NCBI GenBank assembly: GCA_023398575.1
Contig: JAEWSC010000001.1
Location: forward strand, 1-45,945
DNA: 45,945 nucleotides
Reading direction: 5' to 3'
Origin: Bacillota bacterium
GTDB lineage: Bacteria; Bacillota; Clostridia; Christensenellales; Aristaeellaceae
In this document: piece after piece, positions 8,683 through 16,495 of the stretch
Position numbering within the stretch: the first letter of the stretch is position 1
How the letters are laid out: each line of letters opens with the position of its first letter
Notes under the pieces: model-generated
What the model saw: only the letters and a program-made list of their open reading frames with translations
Database searches by the model: none
Told to the model about the DNA's origin: nothing
Translations under genes and position numbers: made by a program

Positions 8683-9996
8683 TTAAGCCTGCAGCATCTG
8701 TTGATAAAATTGAATGCCAAGCTCCAGATTTTCAAGGGATATGCGCTCATTGACAGGCAAAGGTCCATCCCCCTCCCCCATGCGGAATGGAGAAAATCGG
8801 TATATATTTCCCCCCAGTTCCTCATAACAGCGGGCATCTGTCGTATGCTCTACCAGACAGGGTATTGTAACCGCATCTGGAAAAAGAATCTGTATGGCAG
8901 TAGCCATCGCTTCCCACGTTGCGCCTTGCGCAGGTGAAAGGCCGCTGGGCCTTTCCGCACCTTGCACCGCAATGCGTATTTCTAAAGCACCAATGGCATT
9001 GCGAATCTGCGCAATCACCTTTTCAACAGTATCACCAGGCAGCAGTCGGCAATGGTAGGTCAGTGTATGATGACGCGCCATCATATCTGGCGCCGGCCCA
9101 GCTTTTACTTGAGTCGGTACAATGGTACTAAAGAATGAGGTTGGATGGATATCTTTATCCCGCCGCATCCGCGCAAGAATTGGTAAAAACAACTGGGGCC
9201 GGCTGAAAATAAAACGCTTAAAAAAGGGCATATGCGGTGCCAATGCCTTCAGCATCCACTCCACCGGCGGGCTAAGTTTGGGTTTCATTTTTGACTTGGA
9301 AATGTACGCGCCAGCTGCGAACAATTTTTCCAGGTCAATAGGGTATTCCGGTTTAGCAGCATAACCGCCGTTCCCGGTTGTGGATAGGGCAATATCCGCA
9401 TAACCTTTTTCCGCGACACCTATTTTCGCAAATCGGCCTTCTACCGCACCGCCGCCATCCAGAATAAAGGCGGGCTCAACCCCCTGGGACTGCAGAATTC
9501 GGCACATTTGCTTGGCACTGGTACCATACACCTGCGCATCGTTCGAAAAAGCGAACCAGATGTCGGCACTGGGCTGCCAGCCGTTGACCAGCAGGCTTTC
9601 CGCGGCCTCGCAAAGGGCGATAATCCTCCCTTTTCCCTCCCATGCTCCGCAGCCATATACATATCCTTTGGATGCGTTGCCGGAATAGGGGGGCACTTCC
9701 CACAAGGATAGATTATCCTCCTCCACGGGTCTTACATCCAGGTGGCCCAGAAACAGCAGAGGACGCTTTTTTTGCGCTCCAGGCAGCAGGATAAGCAGCG
9801 ATCCATCCGCCACAGCCTGGGCGTGAGCAGCTGAAAAAAGTGCGGGATATGCTTGCTTTAACAATTCGTGTACAGCAGCAAAGGGAGCATAGTCCATATC
9901 CTGCTGCTCCCTTGCGGCAATCGTCTTTTGTGCCACGATGGCAGACAACGTATGCACGGCATGTGCACCATCGACCTTTGGCTTCCACCTGCCCAC
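8683..9996 (-). CDS. M20-family (PM20D1-like) peptidase homologue lacking catalytic residues
   Basis: The best start is the GTG at 9996, with AGGAGG exactly 7 nt upstream; this gives 437 residues. The order of motifs follows M20 peptidases of the PM20D1/CPS1 type (LFLGHLDVRP, WEVPPYSG, FILDGGG, VNERIS). Compared with the family, key residues are changed. The bridging Asp of G-R-G-x-x-D is Glu120. The catalytic/metal Glu-Glu pair is Ala154-Gln155. The His of the dimerization-domain GHS motif and the last metal His before VNE are missing. His85, Asp87 and the Asp of ILDGGG remain. The frame is intact with no stops, so this looks like a retained pseudo-enzyme rather than decay. It sits upstream of azlCD. 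Hydrolase activity is doubtful; a binding or regulatory role is inference. Confidence 0.75.
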   Translation of the reverse strand: MGRWKPKVDGAHAVHTLSAIVAQKTIAAREQQDMDYAPFAAVHELLKQAYPALFSAAHAQAVADGSLLILLPGAQKKRPLLFLGHLDVRPVEEDNLSLWEVPPYSGNASKGYVYGCGAWEGKGRIIALCEAAESLLVNGWQPSADIWFAFSNDAQVYGTSAKQMCRILQSQGVEPAFILDGGGAVEGRFAKIGVAEKGYADIALSTTGNGGYAAKPEYPIDLEKLFAAGAYISKSKMKPKLSPPVEWMLKALAPHMPFFKRFIFSRPQLFLPILARMRRDKDIHPTSFFSTIVPTQVKAGPAPDMMARHHTLTYHCRLLPGDTVEKVIAQIRNAIGALEIRIAVQGAERPSGLSPAQGATWEAMATAIQILFPDAVTIPCLVEHTTDARCYEELGGNIYRFSPFRMGEGDGPLPVNERISLENLELGIQFYQQMLQA

Positions 9997-10105
9997 CCAA
10001 GCACCTCCTGCCATCCTATGCTTGTGTAGTTCGCCAATCAAGAAAAAACTCCTGTTTTCATTCTCATACTTTTGCTTATCCAATTCTTTTCGGCCAGGAG
10101 AATCT

Positions 10106-10142
10106 AAAAAAAGCCCGGCAGCATGCAGCGCAAGCGACCGGG
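10106..10142 (-). terminator. Intrinsic terminator after the aldo/keto reductase gene
   Basis: On the minus strand, CCCGG (10142-10138) pairs with CCGGG (10118-10114) around an inner GC-rich loop, followed by seven T (10112-10106). Confidence 0.7.
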
Positions 10143-10221
10143 TAAAACATTTCATGAAAACATAGACATAATGGATTAAAACCAGTATTCAAATACCGTT
10201 TGTCGACTGCAAGGCAGCCAC

Positions 10222-11331
10222 TTAATAGATTTCTTTCGCTGCCAGCTTGTAATCCGCCAGATGCATTTTGTAAGGAATATCTATGCCGTATGGGCACATA
10301 TCTAGGCATTTGCCGCATTCTGTACAGGCATCACCCCGCTTATCCATAGCGGCATATCGCTTACGGCCCAATTCCTTGTTCCCAAACCAGAACCTCAGCC
10401 GCTCCGCCAAGGCGAACTCAGCTGTATCCTGCACAACGCCCCTGGCCATCTGCCTGTCAAAGTAGCCTTCGCACGCAAATACTTCCGGGATATTGATTCC
10501 TTCCACACAGGTGCATTTACCGCACTGACGGCAGACATAATTCCCAAGCTCCGGCGCGTCATGATACCAGGCTTCCTCTTCCTCCCTAGTCATGGGCACA
10601 AAGCTCTCTGCCATCTCCAGGTCATCTTTAAGCATCTTTTCATTATTAATACCTGCCACCACGACAGACACCGGCCGCGAGAAGGCGTACCTAAATGCCT
10701 GTTTCGGAGATTTGTACAAGAACCCATCCCCCAATGGCTTCATAAGAATCACACCGGCATCCTTTTCTTTTGCCAAAGGAAGAAGCTCATTTTCTATCTC
10801 AGGATAATTAAAACGGTCATAATAGTTGACGGTCGTCATTACTGCCTCAAATTTATCCCGCTTCAAAGCCTCAATCAACGGCCCTGGCCAACCGTGCATG
10901 GATAGTCCGATATGCTTAATCTTTCCAGCTTTCTTAGCTTCCAGCGCTGCGGCATACGCTCCATCTTCTGAAAGGATCGTATCAAGCTCCTCAATAGAGC
11001 CAACCGCATGCATCAACAGCATATCCAAGTGATCCGTCTGTAAATTCGTAAGCGATTTCTCTATGCCCTCGGCAGCGCTCTTTTTATCTCTGTAGCCGAC
11101 CTTGGATACAAGAATAAACTCGTCCCTGCGGTGCATAACAGCGCGGCCAATCTTTCTCTCCGATTCGCCGTCGCCATAGCTTAGCGCTGTTTCAATGTAA
11201 TTGCCACCCGCATCCAAATAGCCACCCAGCAGTTTTTCTGCCTGCCTCAATGGTATCTCAAGCAAATGAAAGCCACCAAAACCCAGCAAGGATGTCATTA
11301 AGCCCGTATTGCCAAACCGCCTATATTCCAT
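10222..11331 (-). CDS. Aldo/keto reductase with C-terminal ferredoxin-like domain
   Basis: This 369-residue protein has a TIM-barrel aldo/keto reductase domain (about 1-270) beginning MEYRRFGNTGL. Candidate tetrad residues are Tyr in ALSYGDGES, Lys in LVSKVGY and His in LLMHAVG. The usual Asp of FDTA is Glu (YIETA). The C-terminal part has two cysteine clusters: CRQCGKCTC (three or four ligands, not the full CxxCxxCxxxCP) and CTECGKCLDMCP, a canonical 4Fe-4S site. Such Fe-S reductases are common in anaerobes and probably couple NAD(P)H and ferredoxin-like electron transfer; substrates are unknown. AAAGGGGGC precedes ATG 11331. It is separated from the M20-like gene by a terminator. Confidence 0.88.
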   Translation of the reverse strand: MEYRRFGNTGLMTSLLGFGGFHLLEIPLRQAEKLLGGYLDAGGNYIETALSYGDGESERKIGRAVMHRRDEFILVSKVGYRDKKSAAEGIEKSLTNLQTDHLDMLLMHAVGSIEELDTILSEDGAYAAALEAKKAGKIKHIGLSMHGWPGPLIEALKRDKFEAVMTTVNYYDRFNYPEIENELLPLAKEKDAGVILMKPLGDGFLYKSPKQAFRYAFSRPVSVVVAGINNEKMLKDDLEMAESFVPMTREEEEAWYHDAPELGNYVCRQCGKCTCVEGINIPEVFACEGYFDRQMARGVVQDTAEFALAERLRFWFGNKELGRKRYAAMDKRGDACTECGKCLDMCPYGIDIPYKMHLADYKLAAKEIY

Positions 11332-11352
11332 TGTCTTCGCCCCCTTTCATTC

Positions 11353-11381
11353 ATGATATCGCAGTCCCACTGGAAATTCAA
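11353..11381 (-). promoter_or_regulatory. Sigma-A-type promoter of the aldo/keto reductase gene
   Basis: On the minus strand, TTGAAT at 11381-11376, a 17-nt spacer, TATCAT at 11358-11353. The leader would be about 15 nt. Confidence 0.55.
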
Positions 11382-11432
11382 TAGGTTAACAAAATCCATT
11401 CATCATGCTTTTGTATGTGATGCAGGATATGG

Positions 11433-11461
11433 TTGACAAAACGTCAATCGCCTGATAGAAT
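11433..11461 (+). promoter_or_regulatory. Sigma-A-type promoter of the MpsC-like gene
   Basis: TTGACA at 11433-11438 (perfect), a 17-nt spacer, TAGAAT at 11456-11461. Transcription would start near 11468, inside the GGGGGGA ribosome-binding region, giving a very short leader. Confidence 0.75.
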
Positions 11462-11484
11462 TTAAATTGGGGGGATTTGTGGGA

Positions 11485-11856
11485 ATGGAAGGATTCAGAA
11501 TCACCAAAGGACAGATGGAAGCTAAGATTAGCGAGGCATTCAGCCGGTTTGAAATCGAGTTTATGGGCAGAGGCCCACGGCAAATCAAAACCTATATCCT
11601 GCAGGATATGATTATCGTCAGGATGCTGGGTTTTCTGAGTCCCTCAGAAAAAAGGCTTGCTGAGACACCGCAAGGTGTGGAACAGATTAAAAAACTACGC
11701 GCAATGCTCTTTGAGGGCGTTCTGAACGATATCGAGTCCCTGATCCAACCGATTATTCAAACTGAAATTGCAAGCATTCATTCTGATATCAGCACAAAGA
11801 CCGGTGAAAAGATCATATTGATCACTTTGGGCAGTAATCTGGAAGAGCGCTTGTAA
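11485..11856 (+). CDS. DUF2294 / MpsC-like protein
   Basis: With ATG 11485 (GGGGGGA about 9 nt upstream; earlier TTG/GTG codons lie at or before the predicted transcription start) the protein has 123 residues. It matches the DUF2294 family: KGQMEAKISEAFSRFEIEFMGRGP, a TYILQDMIIVRMLGFLS-type strand, LSPSEKRLAETPQG and HSDISTKTGEKI. The family now carries the name MpsC after the staphylococcal MpsABC cation/bicarbonate system. No MpsA (NuoL-like) or MpsB (DUF2309) gene is nearby, so it acts alone or with distant partners. It is short, soluble and monocistronic. Confidence 0.85.
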   Translation: MEGFRITKGQMEAKISEAFSRFEIEFMGRGPRQIKTYILQDMIIVRMLGFLSPSEKRLAETPQGVEQIKKLRAMLFEGVLNDIESLIQPIIQTEIASIHSDISTKTGEKIILITLGSNLEERL

Positions 11857-11895
11857 CCTAGTTGGCAGACAAACCGAAGGGTAAAAAGCTATTGT

Positions 11896-12040
11896 AAAGC
11901 ATTCATTACTCCAAATTGCAAAATATTTTCGTTACGAAGCAAGGAGTCAAAGTAAGGCGTAGCAGCGCTACGCTGGGCGAAGAGAGACTCGGTTTCGTGT
12001 AAATGGAACTGGCACCAGAGTAATGAATAATTAATGCTAT
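11896..12040. repeat. Long imperfect hairpin element with terminal inverted repeats
   Basis: Four nested inverted repeats share one centre. ATTCATTACTC (11901-11911) pairs with GAGTAATGAAT (12018-12028). ACGAA (11934-11938) pairs with TTCGT (11994-11998). GAGTC (11944-11948) pairs with GACTC (11986-11990). GCGTAGC (11957-11963) pairs with GCTACGC (11967-11973). Both outer ends read AGCATT inwards. The size (~145 bp), AT-rich ends and GC-rich core look like a small MITE-like element, or alternatively a structured leader RNA. No coding potential is seen. Confidence 0.6.
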
Positions 12041-12053
12041 ACCAGTCGAAAGT

Positions 12054-12106
12054 AAGCCGATACCTTCTAACTCCATTAGGGGAGTTTTTAGGTGTCGGCT
12101 TGTTTT
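12054..12106 (+). terminator. Terminator or attenuator just before the DUF4914 gene
   Basis: AAGCCGATACCT (12054-12065) pairs with AGGTGTCGGCTT (12090-12101); an inner stem AACTCC/GGAGTT (12069-12074 with 12080-12085) fills the loop; GTTTTT follows. Only about 25 nt separate the T-run from the DUF4914 ATG and no promoter fits between. DUF4914 transcripts therefore must pass through this signal, suggesting attenuation. It may also end the MpsC transcript. Confidence 0.8.
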
Positions 12107-12131
12107 TATATCATGTAGGAGGGCATATATT

Positions 12132-13997
12132 ATGGAAGCAGCTTGGAACAGGTTATCATTACCCCCGGAATTGGTTACGATTCTTAACAATGCACCGTAC
12201 TTGATTATGCCCGAAACGCGGGAAGACATTTTATCTCTGGCCATGGGCGGCAGAGGCGAAGGCAACTATGACGTGTCATACGATGTGCCCGGCTTGGGCC
12301 ATTATGTAGAGGCGACAGTTACCAAGTGTGCCAATGGCCTTGTTGTAAACTATTCTGACCCATATATGCGCCGGCGTGACCCTGATTGCCTGGTAGTGGC
12401 AGACGATCTTCCTACCGACAAACCCAAGTATAAAGATTTATATGGCAAAGATTTTGCGCCACTGCGCAGTGATGTTTTTGCCTGGCTTCAAGATCAGCCG
12501 CTTTTGGTGCTTCCCTTTATGGCCGGTGGCGAAAGCCTAAACTGCCCTGCCCTTTTGGTCGGCCCGCAAAATGCCGCTTTCTTTGCCGGCGGGCTTGCGG
12601 ATTTGCAGGGATTTATCCCTGCTTCCAAGCTGCCAAAGGATTTTGCGCCCAAGGCGGTTATCTATCTGGCACCGCCGTACAGACACACTCATTTTGACAA
12701 GAAACAGATCGTTGTTCATCACCGCCTGCAAGGCTTGCATGAGATTTTTTCCTTTAACCTTTATCCGGGTCCCAGCGCTAAAAAAGGCGTATACGGAGCG
12801 CTGATTCATATTGGTGAGCAGGAAGGATGGATCACCCTGCATGGCTCCACCGTCAAGGTCGTTACGCCTTATGATAACAGTCTGATCATCTTGCACGAAG
12901 GCGCCAGCGGCAGCGGCAAGAGTGAAATGATTGAGCAAATGCATTTACAACCAGACGGACGCATTCTTCTTGCCAAGAACACGTTGTCCAAAGAAAAGCT
13001 GTACCTGGGCATCAAAGAAACGTGTGATTTAATGCCCGTCACAGACGATATGGCCCTTTGCCACGATTCTTATCAAAACGGCAACCGACGCCTGGTCGTA
13101 AAGGATGCCGAGGCGGGCTGGTTCCTTCGCGTGAACCATATCTCCGAATACGGTACCGATCCGCAGCATGAACGGCTTTGCGTACACCCCAAAGAACCCT
13201 TGATCTTTTTGAATATGAAGGCTGTTCCCGGTGCTACCTGCCTGATTTGGGAACACACCATGGATGAGCCTGGCAAGCCTTGTCCGAACCCCCGCGTCAT
13301 CCTGCCTCGCGGCCATGTGCCCGGCATAATCAGCGAGCCGGTTGAGGTTGATGTCCGCAGCTTCGGCGTACGCACGCCGCCATGCACCAAAAAGAAGCCC
13401 ACCTATGGCATTATTGGCATGATGCACTCTCTGCCGCCATCTCTTGCCTGGCTGTGGCGGTTGGTAGCGCCAAGGGGCCACAACAACCCCAGCATTACCG
13501 GCACTACCGGCATGACCGGCGAAGGCGTAGGCTCCTATTGGCCCTTTGCTACCGGCCGCATGGTCGACCAGGCAAATATGCTGCTGCAGCAAATCATCAA
13601 AACGCCTTCCACCCGCTATGTACTGATTCCGAACCAGCATATCGGTGCGTATGAAGTAGGCTTTATGCCTCAGTGGGTCACCCGCGAATACTTGGCTCGC
13701 CGCGGCTCTGTAAAATTCAGGCCCGACCAGACGGTCCCTGCCCGCTGCCCGCTGCTGGGCTATACCCTGGATTCTCTGAAGATCGACGGTGAGTATGTAC
13801 CTAAGGGCCTATTGCAGACTGACCTGCAGTTGGAAGTCGGCGAAGAAGCCTATGATGAAGGTGCACGCCAACTGTATGATTTTTTTGCCCAAGAGCTCAA
13901 GCAGTTCCAGAGCGATGACCTATCTCCTGAAGGCAAACGTATCATCGAATGCTTCTTCGATGGCGGGAAAATCGAAGACTACGAACGTATTTTGTAA
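12132..13997 (+). CDS. DUF4914 family P-loop protein (HprK/PEPCK-like)
   Basis: This 621-residue soluble protein belongs to the DUF4914 family by overall sequence (recognised, not searched). The clear motif is a Walker A, GASGSGKSE at about 257-265, of the SGxGKSE kind seen in HPr kinase and related to PEPCK P-loops. A likely metal/nucleotide segment, DDMALCHDS, lies near 306. A Gly/Thr-rich stretch, SITGTTGMTGEGVGSYWP, lies near 455-472. No experimentally defined function is known to me. AGGAGGG stands 8 nt before ATG 12132. The gene is preceded by an attenuator-like hairpin and followed by gapN, which suggests a tie to central carbon or energy metabolism (inference). Confidence 0.8.
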   Translation: MEAAWNRLSLPPELVTILNNAPYLIMPETREDILSLAMGGRGEGNYDVSYDVPGLGHYVEATVTKCANGLVVNYSDPYMRRRDPDCLVVADDLPTDKPKYKDLYGKDFAPLRSDVFAWLQDQPLLVLPFMAGGESLNCPALLVGPQNAAFFAGGLADLQGFIPASKLPKDFAPKAVIYLAPPYRHTHFDKKQIVVHHRLQGLHEIFSFNLYPGPSAKKGVYGALIHIGEQEGWITLHGSTVKVVTPYDNSLIILHEGASGSGKSEMIEQMHLQPDGRILLAKNTLSKEKLYLGIKETCDLMPVTDDMALCHDSYQNGNRRLVVKDAEAGWFLRVNHISEYGTDPQHERLCVHPKEPLIFLNMKAVPGATCLIWEHTMDEPGKPCPNPRVILPRGHVPGIISEPVEVDVRSFGVRTPPCTKKKPTYGIIGMMHSLPPSLAWLWRLVAPRGHNNPSITGTTGMTGEGVGSYWPFATGRMVDQANMLLQQIIKTPSTRYVLIPNQHIGAYEVGFMPQWVTREYLARRGSVKFRPDQTVPARCPLLGYTLDSLKIDGEYVPKGLLQTDLQLEVGEEAYDEGARQLYDFFAQELKQFQSDDLSPEGKRIIECFFDGGKIEDYERIL

Positions 13998-14041
13998 CCT
14001 AAGCACAATTGCCTGTCATTCTATGTGCTTTTGGCAAAAGA

Positions 14042-14060
14042 ATGGGTATAATATACCCAT
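14042..14060 (+). promoter_or_regulatory. Perfect 19-nt palindrome over the gapN -10 region
   Basis: Arms of 9 nt (14042-14050 and 14052-14060) are exact reverse complements around a central A. The palindrome contains TATAAT at 14047-14052, the only good -10 hexamer upstream of gapN. No strong -35 is found at the proper distance. A dimeric repressor or activator site is the natural reading. Confidence 0.6.
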
Positions 14061-14101
14061 GGCTTGCGCCATAAGCTGCAATAGAAAGGCAGGCGACTTT
14101 T

Positions 14102-15562
14102 ATGTTCCGCAAATTGTGCGGTGAGGGAAAAGCCTTTTGTAACCTGTATGACGGGGAATGGACAAAAGCCTCTTCCGAAGCTTTTATAGAAATTATCTCC
14201 CCGGTAGACGGCTCTTTGGTGGGCAGGGTTCCCGCCATGACAAGAGAGGACGTGGACCGGGCCATTTCAAATACCAAAGAGAACTTGCATATATGGGCCC
14301 AAACACCCATACACGAGCGCGCCCAAGTGTTCTACCGGGCCGCAGAATTGCTGGAAAAGAACGTGCAAGAGATTGCTGCCGTCTTGACCATGGAAATTGC
14401 CAAGGATGAAAAATCCTCCATTTCTGAAGTTCGGCGCACCGCAGACTTTCTGCGCTACACCGCCGATGTGGGCAAAAGCATGGCTGGTGAAGCCATCAGC
14501 GGTGATAACTTCCCTGGCGGCAGCAAAAATAAAATTTCTTATGTCAGCCGTGTGCCTTTGGGCACCGTATTGGCGATTTCTCCATTCAATTATCCTATTA
14601 ATCTTTCGGTATCCAAGGTAGCTCCAGCCTTGATCGGCGGCAATGCCGTAGTACTAAAGCCTGCCACCCAGGGCGCCGTCAGCGCGCTGTATCTGGCCCA
14701 GGTGTTTCAGGAGGCGGGGCTGCCAAAAGGTATCCTAAATACCGTTACCGGCCGCGGCAGCGACATTGGCGATTATATCGTCACGCACCCTGGCATCAAC
14801 TTCATCAACTTCACTGGCAGCACAGAGGTGGGCCGGCACATTGCCAAGTTGGCAGGCATGGTGCCCTTGATGCTGGAACTTGGCGGAAAGGATGCAGCCA
14901 TCGTCCTTTCAGACGCCGATCTTGATTTCGCGGCAGAAAACATCGTAGCCGGCGCATATTCCTATTCCGGGCAGCGATGCACAGCAGTAAAACGAATACT
15001 GGCAGAAGATCATGTGGCGGATGAATTAGTACCCAAGCTTTTGAGCCGTATCCATAAGCTTAAAGCAGGTGATCCCCGTGATAACGCGGTTATCGTGCCG
15101 CTGATCAATACAAAATCCGCTGATTTTGTCATGTCACTTATCGGCGACGCAATTGCAAAGGGAGCAAAGATATTGACTGGCGGGGGCAGAGAAGGCGATC
15201 TAGTCGCACCGACGCTGATTGATTATGTCACAACCGATATGCGCCTGGCCTGGGAGGAACCCTTTGGTCCGGTGCTTCCCATATTGCGCACGAAGGATAT
15301 CAACGAAGCCATCGATATCGCCAACCGATCGGAATATGGATTGCAATCCTCGGTGTTCACCAACAATATACACGATGCTTTTTTCATTGCCAACCAGTTG
15401 GAGGTCGGCACCGTGCAGATCAACAATAAAACGGAACGCGGCCCTGACCACTTCCCCTTCCTGGGTGTCAAGGCCTCCGGTATGGGCACACAGGGCGTGA
15501 AGTATTCCATTGAAGCCATGACACGGCCCAAAGCCGTGGTGTTCAACCTGGAAACAAAATAA
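14102..15562 (+). CDS. gapN: NADP-dependent non-phosphorylating glyceraldehyde-3-phosphate dehydrogenase
   Basis: This 486-residue aldehyde dehydrogenase closely follows streptococcal GapN: NFTGSTEVG, LELGGKDAAIVL with general base Glu259, YSGQRCTAVKR with nucleophile Cys293, WEEPFGPVLPI, and a NNKTERGPDHFPFLG tail segment. GapN oxidises glyceraldehyde 3-phosphate straight to 3-phosphoglycerate, making NADPH but no ATP from that step. The length is typical. Upstream are a weak AGGCAGG site and a perfect palindrome over the -10. A terminator closes the gene at 15624. It lies behind DUF4914. Confidence 0.93.
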   Translation: MFRKLCGEGKAFCNLYDGEWTKASSEAFIEIISPVDGSLVGRVPAMTREDVDRAISNTKENLHIWAQTPIHERAQVFYRAAELLEKNVQEIAAVLTMEIAKDEKSSISEVRRTADFLRYTADVGKSMAGEAISGDNFPGGSKNKISYVSRVPLGTVLAISPFNYPINLSVSKVAPALIGGNAVVLKPATQGAVSALYLAQVFQEAGLPKGILNTVTGRGSDIGDYIVTHPGINFINFTGSTEVGRHIAKLAGMVPLMLELGGKDAAIVLSDADLDFAAENIVAGAYSYSGQRCTAVKRILAEDHVADELVPKLLSRIHKLKAGDPRDNAVIVPLINTKSADFVMSLIGDAIAKGAKILTGGGREGDLVAPTLIDYVTTDMRLAWEEPFGPVLPILRTKDINEAIDIANRSEYGLQSSVFTNNIHDAFFIANQLEVGTVQINNKTERGPDHFPFLGVKASGMGTQGVKYSIEAMTRPKAVVFNLETK

Positions 15563-15596
15563 ACGGTATCACGACGAATGTCATATATCACATAAA

Positions 15597-15624
15597 AATG
15601 TTGCCTGTTTGGGCAGCATTTTTT
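15597..15624. terminator. Terminator after gapN, usable in both directions
   Basis: Stem AATGTTGCC (15597-15605) with GGCAGCATT (15612-15620) followed by T to 15624. A-rich sequence on the left side gives a T-run on the minus strand for the convergent NYN gene. Confidence 0.85.
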
Positions 15625-15656
15625 CATTTATAAGGTTTTCAGCGGAATAATCTATC

Positions 15657-16232
15657 TCAAACCGGATACAGTTCTTCTACTGACATATCGGCGATGATTT
15701 CAGGCAGGCTGGCACCCTCCTGCAGTTCCCTGGGAAGGACGGTGAGCTTCACAGCCTCTTCAATGGTGGAAATATCCAGATAATGCATGCCGGCCACGGC
15801 CAGTATTTCTCTAGCCACCGTGGCTCTGTGCGCCACCACCATAAACCGCTTGCCCCGGGCACGAAGCTGCTGTAAGGCGCGCTCAAAGTCTCCATCTCCG
15901 CTAAAGAGGACTGCCATGTCGTAGTTATCAATGGTGTTAAACATATCCAATACAATTTCCACGTCCAGATTGCCCTTTTTCTTTGTTTCATCCCCGTTAT
16001 GAATTTCCTTCAGCGGTTTTGAAACGATGGTATAACCCATCAGCGGGAGCATCTGCACAAAGCGGTTCTGTGAAACAACGTTATAATCAATCGCTGTATA
16101 ATAATAGGCGTCCACTACCTCGCCTATCGTTCGAAAATGGTCTAGAAATTTTTTCAAATCAATGTTCCAGCCAAGGTGCTTGCGCTGAGTACGGTAAACG
16201 TTGCCCCCATCCACAAAGATCGCGATCCTCAT
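15657..16232 (-). CDS. NYN-domain (LabA/DUF88-like) protein, putative ribonuclease
   Basis: This 191-residue protein is a complete NYN (PIN-like) domain: MRIAIFVDGGNVY with the first acidic residue, KGNLDVEIVLDMF (second Asp), LFSGDGDFERALQQLRARGK (the SGDGDF signature) and a C-terminal tail. These Asp residues coordinate metal in PIN-like nucleases, so RNA cleavage or processing is the expected activity; targets are unknown. GAGGAGG precedes ATG 16232. A promoter at 16454-16426 would give a leader of nearly 190 nt. Confidence 0.88.
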   Translation of the reverse strand: MRIAIFVDGGNVYRTQRKHLGWNIDLKKFLDHFRTIGEVVDAYYYTAIDYNVVSQNRFVQMLPLMGYTIVSKPLKEIHNGDETKKKGNLDVEIVLDMFNTIDNYDMAVLFSGDGDFERALQQLRARGKRFMVVAHRATVAREILAVAGMHYLDISTIEEAVKLTVLPRELQEGASLPEIIADMSVEELYPV

Positions 16233-16268
16233 CAGCTTTGCCTCCTCATATTAAACGCTTAGACCGTG

Positions 16269-16355
16269 TCATTTGTCTTGTACTGATAGGCTGTCGTATT
16301 TAATTGCCGCAAATACCACAGCTTCCAAAGTTATCATCGGCTGCGAATAGAACAT
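16269..16355 (-). CDS. Possible 28-residue leader ORF
   Basis: ATG at 16355 gives a 28-residue frame ending TGA at 16269, 36 nt before the NYN start. An AGGAGA box is present but only about one base from the ATG, which is too close for good initiation. The peptide starts MFYSQPMITLEAVV and is mildly hydrophobic. It may be chance. Confidence 0.2.
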   Translation of the reverse strand: MFYSQPMITLEAVVFAAIKYDSLSVQDK

Positions 16356-16425
16356 TTCTCCTATTGTCACCCTTCATTGTTCCATGAGAGCATCATGTTC
16401 TGCGCTTTTGCATTCCCCTGCTCTC

Positions 16426-16454
16426 ATTATAAAGCCGAAAGCATGTGTTGTCCA
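16426..16454 (-). promoter_or_regulatory. Sigma-A-type promoter upstream of the NYN gene
   Basis: On the minus strand, TGGACA at 16454-16449, a 17-nt spacer, TATAAT at 16431-16426. It is directed at the NYN gene 190 nt downstream. Confidence 0.65.
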
Positions 16455-16495
16455 CATGGGCAGTAGTGTTTGTTTTTATTATAAATCAACAAAGG

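Noticed and set aside
10013..10041. Promoter-like TTGATT, 17 nt, TAGGAT on the minus strand before the M20-like gene
   Set aside because: Transcription would start inside the AGGAGG box, leaving no ribosome binding site.
9997..10155. N-terminal extension of the M20-like protein from an ATG at 10155
   Set aside because: It would read through the terminator of the upstream gene, and the GTG at 9996 has AGGAGG at 7 nt.
10178..10189. Shared 12-mer AAAACCAGTATT near 10178 and 42067
   Set aside because: A match of this length is expected by chance in a window of this size, and the flanks differ.
12041..12131. T-box riboswitch before DUF4914
   Set aside because: The conserved AGGGTGGAACCGCG-type antiterminator sequence is absent.
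13029..13640. 203-codon antisense frame in the DUF4914 gene
   Set aside because: No ribosome binding site or domain, and full overlap with a well-supported gene.
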